Part shown: piece after piece, positions 1-5,355 of the stretch | Position numbering within the stretch: position 1 is the first letter of the stretch | Layout of the letters: each line of letters starts with the position of its first letter | Assembly: GCA_964533785.1 (NCBI GenBank) | Contig: CAZHNG010000330.1 | Span: 1-7,533 of the forward strand | Origin: JANQRV01 sp964533785 | GTDB taxonomy: Bacteria > Bacteroidota > Bacteroidia > Chitinophagales > Saprospiraceae | DNA: 7,533 bases | Direction: 5' to 3' | The notes under the pieces: generated by a model | Database searches by the model: none | Seen by the model: the letters and a program-made list of their open reading frames with translations, nothing else | What the model was told of the DNA's origin: nothing | Program-made: the position numbers and the translations under genes

Positions 1-34
1 ACAATCAACGGAAATTTTATTTATTCTGAAAAAT

Positions 35-53
35 TGATATCCATTGAATATCA
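35..53 (-). terminator. Weak AT-rich hairpin downstream of umuD, possible terminator
   Basis: A 6-bp stem (TGATAT at 35-40 pairing with ATATCA at 48-53) encloses a 7-nt loop. Read on the minus strand it is followed by ATTTTT and lies about 50 nt after the umuD stop. The stem is short and contains almost no G or C, so it would be a poor intrinsic terminator. It could be chance in AT-rich DNA. Nothing else gene-like is visible in positions 1-101 on either strand. Confidence 0.22.
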
Positions 54-64
54 GTGTTTTGTTG

Positions 65-87
65 TCTAAAATCTAGCGTCTAGCGTC
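65..87. repeat. Heptanucleotide tandem repeat (TCTAGCG units)
   Basis: The plus strand reads TCTAAAA, TCTAGCG, TCTAGCG, then TC: two exact 7-bp units preceded by one degenerate unit that keeps the TCTA start. It sits 15-37 nt downstream of the umuD stop in a non-coding spacer. Because it is non-coding, unit number could vary without changing a protein. Function unknown; a slipped-strand microsatellite-like array or the remnant of a longer repeat are both possible. Confidence 0.5.
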
Positions 88-101
88 AAAAGTCCAATTA
101 A

Positions 102-500
102 TTAATAAACGCTGCGAATCCGTCGGATACAATTCGTTACTACTCCCCAGACCTGGAATTGATCTTCTTCGGTGATGACAATTGGTTTATAATTATTTTT
201 TTCAGAGAACAGAGTAATCTTAGGTCCTTCTAAAATGAGTCGCTTAATGGTAAATCCTCCGTTGTAAACGGCTACGATAATATCTCCAGATTTAGCCTCC
301 AGCGATTTATCAACAATAGCGATATCTCCCGAAAATACGCCGGCACCTTCCATAGAATTACCTTTCACCCTGACAAAAAAAGTAGCCGGTGGATTAGTGA
401 TCAAGTATTCATTCAAATCCAATTGTTTTTCCATGTGGTCTTCCGCCGGAGAAGGAAAACCTGCATAAACAACCGGAAGGAAATCTATGAACTTTGACAC
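102..500 (-). CDS. umuD: UmuD-type SOS mutagenesis protein (S24 autoprotease)
   Basis: A 132-aa protein of the LexA/UmuD S24 peptidase family without a DNA-binding domain, close in length to E. coli UmuD (139 aa). In the family, RecA-ssDNA filaments stimulate self-cleavage, and the trimmed dimer partners UmuC (DNA polymerase V) in translesion synthesis. The key residues align with E. coli at a constant offset of 11: the cleavage pair Ala13-Gly14 (in VYAGFP), nucleophile Ser49 (in KGNSMEG) and Lys86 (in FTIKRL). The start is GTG at 498-500; an in-frame TAA lies only 9 nt upstream (507-509), and the next Met (residue 23) falls after the cleavage site, so GTG is the only sensible start. No clear Shine-Dalgarno is seen. 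It lies 48 nt downstream of ccmE on the same strand. No umuC is visible; it could begin beyond position 1. I could not identify a LexA operator. Confidence 0.92.
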   Translation of the reverse strand: MSKFIDFLPVVYAGFPSPAEDHMEKQLDLNEYLITNPPATFFVRVKGNSMEGAGVFSGDIAIVDKSLEAKSGDIIVAVYNGGFTIKRLILEGPKITLFSEKNNYKPIVITEEDQFQVWGVVTNCIRRIRSVY

Positions 501-548
501 GGAAATTTAGTTTTGAAAAAACAAGCAAGACTTCACAAACTACTACTT

Positions 549-944
549 TTACATACTCTCTTCCTTCAAAAAGGCCTCTTCATCTTTGTATTTGGAGGGG
601 CATTTCATCAGAATGTCCGTAGCCACGAATTCGTCTCCCTGCATACTGCCCGTCAGAACGATTTGCTCGGATAGTTCAAAGTCTTGTGGTTTCTCCTTAA
701 GTAATACTACTTTGTGTTCTTTTCCATCGGTATCACGGATGAAAAATTCAAAGCGATTCGGGTCTTTCTGGGGATCGTAGATCATTTCTTTATCCTTGGC
801 CAACTGCCCGGCAATTTTAACGCGTTTTCCACTTTCCATTGCATCGTCAAAAGTGGCGTAAGTGCTCATGTCATCGGCTGCCGTGACAAAGATGATAACA
901 GCGGTAGCAATCATTAGAGCTGCGATGATATATATTTTCTTCAT
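549..944 (-). CDS. ccmE: Cytochrome c maturation protein CcmE, haem chaperone (Cys variant)
   Basis: A 131-aa protein with an N-terminal membrane anchor (MKKIYIIAALMIATAVIIFV, residues 1-20) and an OB-fold-like domain outside the membrane (residues about 38-112: VKIAGQL, FEFFIRD, IVLTGSM). CcmE receives haem from CcmC, holds it covalently and passes it to the CcmF/H ligase for attachment to apocytochromes c. The haem-binding motif here is CPSKY (Cys115-x3-Tyr119) instead of the HxxxY of E. coli; CxxxY variants are known from archaeal and some bacterial CcmE. A longer reading frame opens with GTG at 989, but it would translate through a TATTTTTG promoter element (969-976), and the ATG at 942-944 gives a clean membrane anchor, so I chose 944. 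Other ccm genes are not adjacent in this window. The palindromes upstream (993-1034) may be regulatory. Confidence 0.88.
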   Translation of the reverse strand: MKKIYIIAALMIATAVIIFVTAADDMSTYATFDDAMESGKRVKIAGQLAKDKEMIYDPQKDPNRFEFFIRDTDGKEHKVVLLKEKPQDFELSEQIVLTGSMQGDEFVATDILMKCPSKYKDEEAFLKEESM

Positions 945-968
945 TGGTAAGTTGTAATTTTTTTTTTG

Positions 969-976
969 CAAAAATA
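969..976 (-). promoter_or_regulatory. Bacteroidota-type -7 promoter element (TATTTTTG) for ccmE
   Basis: The minus strand reads TATTTTTG, an exact match to the Bacteroidota -7 consensus TAnnTTTG. It ends 24 nt before the ATG of ccmE, giving a short leader of about 20 nt. No convincing -33 TTG is seen at the usual 19-21 bp spacing; instead an inverted repeat (993-1008) covers that position. Confidence 0.5.
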
Positions 977-992
977 AGATTAAACGCACATA

Positions 993-1008
993 ATCTGATC
1001 AGTCAGAT
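993..1008. repeat. Inverted repeat over the -33 region of the ccmE promoter
   Basis: Perfect 6-bp arms ATCTGA (993-998) and TCAGAT (1003-1008) are separated by TCAG. The repeat begins 17 bp upstream of the proposed -7 element, so it covers where RNA polymerase would contact the -33 box. That position fits an operator for a dimeric regulator, but a chance hairpin is possible. Confidence 0.4.
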
Positions 1009-1022
1009 GTAAAATCATAATT

Positions 1023-1034
1023 TGCAGATCTGCA
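1023..1034. repeat. Perfect 12-bp palindrome TGCAGATCTGCA
   Basis: TGCAGATCTGCA is identical to its reverse complement over all 12 bases. It lies 15 bp upstream of the 993-1008 inverted repeat and about 80 bp upstream of the ccmE ATG, and shares the word CAGAT with it. It is a candidate dimer-binding site or part of a repetitive element. Confidence 0.4.
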
Positions 1035-1078
1035 TTTTTGATCCTCAAACGCTTGTAATCTAGCATTCCCGCCTATTG

Positions 1079-1108
1079 CCTGCCGACACTGCCAGAATGG
1101 CCGGCAGG
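1079..1108. repeat. GC-rich nested hairpin, REP-like
   Basis: Outer arms CCTGCCG (1079-1085) and CGGCAGG (1102-1108) pair perfectly over 7 bp. Inside lies a second stem, GCCA (1091-1094) with TGGC (1098-1101) around a GAA loop, leaving a one-sided bulge ACACT (1086-1090). The block is clearly more GC-rich than its surroundings and has no T-run, so it is not a typical intrinsic terminator. Size, bulged-hairpin shape and intergenic position resemble REP-type elements; copy number in the genome cannot be judged from one copy. Confidence 0.5.
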
Positions 1109-1274
1109 TGGCATCTGATGTCTTATTGATTGGCATCCCCACTTTTATAGCAATAGCCAAATGAAAGCGGTAACCCTATTTGTATTTTAGAAACGAATAA
1201 ACCATAGGATAGTTCTGTAGAGGTTGGGGCAGCGCCTAAAAAAGACACTAATACTCTTAAACCTTTGCCTTGAA

Positions 1275-2303
1275 TCACTGATCAAATAAGGTACCGTTCA
1301 TTTGTGGGGGAACGGTGCCCAAGTGCTGATAAGCTTTAGGTGTGACCTCTCTGCCACGTGGAGTTCGTTGGATAAAGCCCTCCATGATCAAAAAGGGTTC
1401 GTGAACTTCTTCGATCGTACCAGCCTCTTCGCCGACAGCAGTAGCAATGGTGGTGATACCCACCGGGCCTCCTTTGAATTTATGAATAATTGTAGAAAGG
1501 ATCTTGTTGTCCATTTCGTCTAAGCCGTACTCATCTACGTTCAGCGCTTCTAAACCGTATTGAGCAATTTGCTTATCAATAGTGCCGTTGCCTTTAATTT
1601 GGGCGAAATCGCGAATACGACGCAATAAAGCATTAGCTATTCTGGGAGTACCGCGGCTACGGCCGGCAATTTCTTGTGCACCGTCTTCCGTAATAATAAC
1701 CTGAAGCAAATGGGCTGAGCGTTTGACGATTTTTTGCAAGGTAGCTACATCGTAATAGTCGAGATGACAATTAATACCAAACCGCGCCCGCATTGGGGAG
1801 GTTAGCAAACCTAATCTCGTTGTTGCACCAATCAATGTAAAGGGGTTAAGAGATATTTGAATACTACGGGCGTTCGGACCACTATCGATCATGATGTCAA
1901 TCGTATAGTCCTCCATCGCTGAATACAGGTATTCTTCCACTACCGTGTTTAGACGATGTATCTCATCAATGAACAATACGTCTCCTTCTTCCAGATTAGT
2001 CAGTAAACCTGCCAGGTCGCCCGGCTTTTCGATTACTGGCCCGGAAGACATCTTTAAATTGGCTCCCAATTCATTGGCGATAATATAGGATAGAGTGGTC
2101 TTTCCCAGTCCAGGTGGACCGTGGAGTAGGACGTGATCCAGGGCGTCCCCTCTTTGTTTGGCAGCAGCAATGAAAATTTTCAGGTTTTCTACGATCTTTG
2201 GTTGCCCACTGAAATCCTGGAGGGCTTTGGGACGCAGTGATTTTTCCACCTGTTGGTCTTCGTTGCTCAAATTTTCTTTTTCTGGATTTAATTGACTATT
2301 CAT
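1275..2303 (-). CDS. ruvB: Holliday junction branch migration ATPase RuvB
   Basis: A 342-aa AAA+ motor, full length for the family. RuvB hexamers are loaded by RuvA onto Holliday junctions and pump DNA to drive branch migration before RuvC resolution. Visible motifs: Walker A GPPGLGKT (62-69), Walker B and DEIH (DVLFIDEIH, 108-116), sensor 1 GATT (159-162), the MRARF segment with the presumed arginine finger Arg174, sensor 2 GTPRIANALL (218-227, Arg221), and the C-terminal winged-helix domain (about 260-335, containing GFIQRTPRGR). No Met follows the first until residue 85, so ATG at 2301-2303 is secure. It stands alone here, without ruvA or ruvC, which is common. A TATATTTG element lies immediately upstream (2309-2316), and a tandem palindrome lies 45-77 bp upstream of the start. 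Confidence 0.98.
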   Translation of the reverse strand: MNSQLNPEKENLSNEDQQVEKSLRPKALQDFSGQPKIVENLKIFIAAAKQRGDALDHVLLHGPPGLGKTTLSYIIANELGANLKMSSGPVIEKPGDLAGLLTNLEEGDVLFIDEIHRLNTVVEEYLYSAMEDYTIDIMIDSGPNARSIQISLNPFTLIGATTRLGLLTSPMRARFGINCHLDYYDVATLQKIVKRSAHLLQVIITEDGAQEIAGRSRGTPRIANALLRRIRDFAQIKGNGTIDKQIAQYGLEALNVDEYGLDEMDNKILSTIIHKFKGGPVGITTIATAVGEEAGTIEEVHEPFLIMEGFIQRTPRGREVTPKAYQHLGTVPPQMNGTLFDQ

Positions 2304-2308
2304 GGTGA

Positions 2309-2316
2309 CAAATATA
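2309..2316 (-). promoter_or_regulatory. Bacteroidota-type -7 promoter element (TATATTTG) for ruvB
   Basis: The minus strand reads TATATTTG, an exact match to TAnnTTTG. Only five bases separate its last G from the ruvB ATG, so the transcript would start at or almost at the start codon. No clear -33 TTG is present at the expected spacing. It may be a real promoter giving a leaderless message, or a chance match in AT-rich DNA. Confidence 0.4.
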
Positions 2317-2347
2317 CTAGAGTGTTTTTGAGTTTCCTATTTAATTT

Positions 2348-2380
2348 AGGTGACACCTAGGTGTCACCTAGGTGTCACCT
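2348..2380. repeat. Three tandem 11-bp palindromes (AGGTGWCACCT)
   Basis: Units are AGGTGACACCT (2348-2358), AGGTGTCACCT (2359-2369) and AGGTGTCACCT (2370-2380), directly abutting. Each unit has perfect 5-bp arms (AGGTG/CACCT) around one central base. Units 1 and 2 together form a perfect 22-bp palindrome (2348-2369). The array lies in the divergent region between ruvB and the TauE/SafE-type gene, just upstream of the expected -33 position of ruvB. It could be a multi-site operator, or a small repetitive palindromic element that expanded by slippage. I know no regulator for it. Confidence 0.75.
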
Positions 2381-2441
2381 AGAGGATGAACCATAGCTTG
2401 GTTTTCCTGTTCTCTGCCTTTAATAACGAAACAAAGTTCAG

Positions 2442-3197
2442 GTGTTCAACGAAGTACTTCAACTTTCCACAATGAATATCATCTGGTTGGGATTGGGTGC
2501 GCTACTGATCGGTTCGGAAAAGGCTGGTATTAAAGGATTGAGTATGGTTGCCGTATCCATTTTTGCCGTCATTTTGGGAGGCAAAGCTTCTTCCGGCTTG
2601 TTATTGATATTGTTTATGCTGGCAGATCTATTTGCCGTCCGCTATTACTTTAAAGCCTCCCAATTTCCCATTGTTTTCCGACTGCTGTCTCCTGCCGTCG
2701 TCGGTATTTTTCTGGGGGCATGGTTGGGGATCTATATTGATGATGATTTATTTAAGGATATCATTGCGATCATTATCCTTAGTTGCTTAGGATTGGTTGT
2801 TTTTCAGCACTATATCACTCGTTCAAATCTGGACTTACAACATCCGGTCGTTTGGATAAGTATTGGTTTCATTACGGGGTTTAGTACCATGATCGCTAAT
2901 GTGTCTTCGCCTATCCTGGCCATTTATCTATTGGCCTTGCGCTTACCGAAAAATCAGTTTATTGGTACCATTATTTGGTTTTTCTTTATTGTCAATTTTA
3001 TCAAACTACCTTTCCATATCTGGAGTTGGCAAACTATTCAATATTCTACATTAGGCCTGGCGCTTACTGCTATACCGGTTATCGGTCTGGGCTTTTTGCT
3101 TGGTATTCGCATTGTGGGGAGAATACCGGAGCTAGGGTTCAGGTATTTGATCATCGGTGTCACAGTGATAGCTTCCTTGAAGTTGTTGTTCTCCTAG
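2442..3197 (+). CDS. TauE/SafE (TSUP) family membrane permease, probable anion exporter
   Basis: A 251-aa, very hydrophobic protein with about eight membrane segments (roughly 12-27, 33-47, 50-67, 80-98, 104-122, 136-164, 172-190, 202-225 and 232-250, some perhaps re-entrant). TSUP proteins move small sulfur or organic anions such as sulfite, sulfoacetate or taurine across the inner membrane; the substrate here cannot be told. Family-like signatures are the N-terminal LLIGSEKAGIKG (21-32) and the matching second-half motif GFITGFSTMIANVSSP (142-157). The start is GTG at 2442; ATG at 2472 (residue 11) is an alternative. I prefer 2442 because, from memory, related proteins carry a similar LxLST stretch before the first membrane segment. 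It is divergent from ruvB and has no sulfur-metabolism neighbour that would point to a substrate. Confidence 0.82.
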   Translation: MFNEVLQLSTMNIIWLGLGALLIGSEKAGIKGLSMVAVSIFAVILGGKASSGLLLILFMLADLFAVRYYFKASQFPIVFRLLSPAVVGIFLGAWLGIYIDDDLFKDIIAIIILSCLGLVVFQHYITRSNLDLQHPVVWISIGFITGFSTMIANVSSPILAIYLLALRLPKNQFIGTIIWFFFIVNFIKLPFHIWSWQTIQYSTLGLALTAIPVIGLGFLLGIRIVGRIPELGFRYLIIGVTVIASLKLLFS

Positions 3198-3489
3198 GGT
3201 AGGTAAGAGAGCAGATTTCAGGCACTAAAAGTAATTCATAGTCTAATATTAATTTTCTCTGACCGACTCTAATGAATGGTGTGTCTTCATCCAGAAGAAA
3301 TCGCAAATCATTATTTAACGATACGTTCTTTTTTTCTTTTACTTAGACGTAATTTTCTTTTCATTATATAATTGAAATCTAGAAACTGCACGATTACATC
3401 CTAAGTCTTTCCGCAAAAAACAAAACCTGCCTCACTTTAAGCGAAGCAGGTTTTTCTTAGCATTTTCCAAGCAAAGTACTATCGTATTT
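3198..3489. other. Gene-free 292-bp stretch between convergent genes
   Basis: Between the end of the permease gene and the end of the T9SS cargo gene I see no credible ORF on either strand. The only clear element is the hairpin at 3422-3454. The rest is AT-rich with T-rich patches (around 3326-3345) and carries no evident RNA gene or repeat. Confidence 0.5.
3422..3454. terminator. Bidirectional intrinsic terminator between convergent genes
   Basis: Perfect 9-bp arms AAAACCTGC (3422-3430) and GCAGGTTTT (3446-3454) enclose a 15-nt loop that can pair further (TC/GA and CTT/AAG with mismatches). On the plus strand the stem ends in TTTTTCTT; on the minus strand it ends in TTTTGTTTTTTG. It can therefore end transcription from both sides. 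It lies 35 nt past the stop of the minus-strand T9SS cargo gene, its most likely main client, and 224 nt past the stop of the plus-strand permease gene. Confidence 0.88.
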
Positions 3490-4743
3490 CTATCTTTTTA
3501 CGAATTTAAGGATAGTTTCATTATTGGGCATTTGAATCTTGGCCAAGTAAGTGCCTTGCGGCAATAGTGATACATCAACGGATTGATCAATAACCTGTTG
3601 GTTAGCGATCAATTGACCATTGCTGTTGTAAATCGAGAGAAAAACTGGTTGATAGCCTAAACTTGTCTCAATAGTTATGAAATGTGTAGTGGGATTTGGG
3701 TAAAGCTGAACCGAAAACTGACTTGTACCGGTTTCTGAGTTGACCGATACAACGTTTGAGTATTCAAATTGACCGTCAAAGTCAATTTGTTTAAGCCGGT
3801 AGAGACTGGTACCCGACCATATTTCACGGTCCAGAAAAGTATATGTTTGCGATTGGATTGTATTGCCTGCACCTTCAACAAAAGCAATAGCCTGCCAGTC
3901 GATACCGTCTTGACTTTTTTGCACCTCGAACCCTTCATTATTGATCTCAGCCGCAGTAATCCAGGTCAATTCCACACTATTGCCTGTCATTTTTGCAGAA
4001 AAGTCAACCAGCTCAACGGGAGTAGGAGCAAAAAATGGCGCTGCAGAAAGATCGAGACCGGTGTTGGAAAAGATCCAGTTGTTTTGATCAAGCAGATCTG
4101 CCACTGTAAAATCCAATCCTCGTTCTGACTCTTTAAAATCAGCGGCAATGACTTCCGGATCATCGGGATCAAGATCAATGACAATTGCACCTTTATGTTG
4201 TGGCAGGTTGCTGTTGGCAGGATTTGCACCTTCTGGAATAATGTTGTTTGACAGGTTAATTGCACTGTGTACTATCCCTGTGGGATATTTCCAAGGAGCA
4301 AAAGAAGTATTACCGATAAGGTATAAGGTTTCATCAGAGGTGAATTCCCAATCACTGAGAAAAGTAAAGTAATTATCTACTTCTCCGTCACCTCCTTTCA
4401 GCGTATAGCCGTCAGGATGGTCATTGTCTATTGTAATGACTACAACTTGTCCTCTTGTTAATCCTTCGGCGACTGTCCGAAATTCAAACAAGATATCACC
4501 TACAACACCCTGATTAGGGGTTTCGAAACGGCCATTTTTTGAAGAGTAGCCAAGGTCGGTAATAAGATACCTTCTGCTTGACGGAATGTCCTCCAGAGCA
4601 ACGAAAGCGATTTGTGGCTTAGGGCCTGAGAAGTCTACGCCACAAAAAGCCAGGTTAGGCGTGAAATTAGGTTGGGCAAAAAGACTATTTTCCGGAATAA
4701 TAAAACAGACCAGGCTACAAAGTAGCAGTAGTAGTTTTTTCAT
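3490..4743 (-). CDS. Secreted protein with T9SS type A C-terminal sorting domain
   Basis: A 417-aa exported protein of unknown function. Domains in order: Sec signal peptide (MKKLLLLLCSLVCFIIPENS onward, cleavage probably near LFA/Q at 21-24); an unassigned N-terminal region (about 28-235), rich in beta strands and acidic (IAFVALEDIP, LITDLGYSS, DLDPDDPEV), reminiscent of a module in other Bacteroidota surface proteins; a fibronectin III-like linker module (about 242-335: VELVDFSA, VELTWITAAEINNEGFEVQ, YRLKQIDFDG); and a Por secretion tail (about 343-417: VQLYPNP, IYNSNGQLI, LPQGTYLAKI, ILKFVKR). The tail directs outer-membrane passage by type IX secretion and attachment or release. An upstream TTG at 4791 extends the frame, but ATG at 4741-4743 puts the signal peptide at the very N-terminus. 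No catalytic motif is visible. It appears monocistronic, ended by the hairpin at 3422-3454. Confidence 0.88.
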   Translation of the reverse strand: MKKLLLLLCSLVCFIIPENSLFAQPNFTPNLAFCGVDFSGPKPQIAFVALEDIPSSRRYLITDLGYSSKNGRFETPNQGVVGDILFEFRTVAEGLTRGQVVVITIDNDHPDGYTLKGGDGEVDNYFTFLSDWEFTSDETLYLIGNTSFAPWKYPTGIVHSAINLSNNIIPEGANPANSNLPQHKGAIVIDLDPDDPEVIAADFKESERGLDFTVADLLDQNNWIFSNTGLDLSAAPFFAPTPVELVDFSAKMTGNSVELTWITAAEINNEGFEVQKSQDGIDWQAIAFVEGAGNTIQSQTYTFLDREIWSGTSLYRLKQIDFDGQFEYSNVVSVNSETGTSQFSVQLYPNPTTHFITIETSLGYQPVFLSIYNSNGQLIANQQVIDQSVDVSLLPQGTYLAKIQMPNNETILKFVKR

Positions 4744-4905
4744 AGTTTGAAAAATTTTTAACTGAGGTTTAATAATTCTCGATTGATTCAAACACTACAC
4801 TCAAAAATCATGTAGTTCTTACCATTCTTAGCAAATGGAAAAATTATCTGTTGCCTGCTTTTCAAAATAAAAACAAGCTCAATAATGATGATCAATTTTT
4901 TTACG

Positions 4906-5256
4906 CTAACCTCCTGATCTTTTGGTCTGAGTATATCCTTCGTCCAGCAATAATTGGGCCACTTTACCTTGAAAGTTACCCTGAACGATTATTTCTCCGT
5001 TTTTTACGGATCCTCCTACTCCGCATTTTGACTTGAGCCACTTTCCTAATTCTTTAAGATCGTCATTTTTTCCGACAAAACCCGTGACTAATGTCACTTC
5101 TTTTCCTTTTCTTTTCTTTCTGTCAACACTTACTCTTAATTTCTGTTGTTTTGGATGCAGTGTTTCAACTTCTTCTTCCTGCTCGTATTGATATTCGTGA
5201 TCAGGATCAGTGGAGTAGACGATTCCGGTTCTTCGCTTTTTATTCTTAGAAGCCAT
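4906..5256 (-). CDS. yciH: SUI1/eIF1-family translation factor (YciH-like)
   Basis: A 116-aa, basic protein with the SUI1 fold in its C-terminal two thirds (about 39-113): KLRVSVDRKKRKGKEVTLVTG, then LKELGKWLKSKCGVGGSVKNG, then IIVQGNFQGKVAQLLLDEGY, the usual family order. The N-terminal 38 residues are a lysine-rich start (MASKNKKRRTG) and an acidic patch (EYQYEQEEEVE). Eukaryotic and archaeal relatives scrutinise start codons on the small ribosomal subunit; bacterial members such as E. coli YciH have a less settled role, with reports of effects on initiation. A longer frame beginning with TTG at 5337 is open, but ATG at 5254-5256 matches family size and the basic N-terminus. It diverges from the queuosine precursor transporter gene across 99 bp, with no exact TAnnTTTG element seen. 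Confidence 0.88.
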   Translation of the reverse strand: MASKNKKRRTGIVYSTDPDHEYQYEQEEEVETLHPKQQKLRVSVDRKKRKGKEVTLVTGFVGKNDDLKELGKWLKSKCGVGGSVKNGEIIVQGNFQGKVAQLLLDEGYTQTKRSGG

Positions 5257-5355
5257 AATCAATTGGTATGAGTCAATAAATTCTAATAATAAAACGTCTT
5301 GACGCTTGGTTATGTTGAGAAAAGTTGAAACCTCCAATCAACAAAGTTTGGCTAA
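5257..5355. promoter_or_regulatory. Divergent promoter region between SUI1 gene and yhhQ
   Basis: These 99 bp must hold the promoters or leaders of both divergent genes. I see no exact TAnnTTTG in either direction; the nearest plus-strand match is TATGTTGA around 5310-5317. A short direct repeat GTTGA (5314-5318 and 5324-5328) is present. No riboswitch-like structure is recognisable. Confidence 0.3.

Larger units (their letters stand above)
945..1274. other. Gene-free 330-bp stretch between ccmE and ruvB
   Basis: No supportable gene is seen on either strand. It contains the ccmE promoter element (969-976), two palindromes (993-1008 and 1023-1034), a nested GC-rich hairpin (1079-1108), and a short direct repeat TGGCATC (1110-1116 and 1131-1137). 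The longest open frame is a 45-codon minus-strand ORF (999-1136) running through the hairpins; it looks spurious. No intrinsic terminator for ruvB could be recognised here. Confidence 0.6.

Noticed and set aside
945..989. N-terminal extension of CcmE from GTG at 989
   Set aside because: The extension would be encoded by the promoter element itself and would put 15 polar and mixed residues before an otherwise clean membrane anchor starting at ATG 944.
999..1136. A 45-codon minus-strand ORF with an ATG and three cysteines in the ccmE-ruvB gap
   Set aside because: It runs straight through the palindromes and the GC-rich hairpin, has no Shine-Dalgarno, resembles no family I know, and ends within the inverted repeat upstream of ccmE. 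It looks like an accidental open frame.
1302..1523. Plus-strand open frame opposite the ruvB 3' end
   Set aside because: It is antisense to conserved RuvB winged-helix codons and has no features of its own.
3675..4372. Several open frames on both strands within the T9SS cargo gene
   Set aside because: They are shadows of the long coding frame: no recognisable motifs, odd composition, and complete overlap with a well-supported gene.
4744..4791. N-terminal extension of the T9SS cargo protein from TTG at 4791
   Set aside because: The signal peptide begins at the internal ATG (4741-4743), with lysines directly before the hydrophobic core; a 16-residue leader ahead of it is unlikely.
5257..5337. 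N-terminal extension of the SUI1 protein from TTG at 5337
   Set aside because: The extra 27 residues are not typical of the family, while ATG 5256 gives a basic start and the usual length.
5257..5355. preQ1 riboswitch upstream of the queuosine precursor transporter gene
   Set aside because: I looked for the compact preQ1-I pattern (short GC-rich stem followed by an A-rich tail pairing back near the start codon) and saw no convincing stem or tail. A covariance-model search would be decisive.
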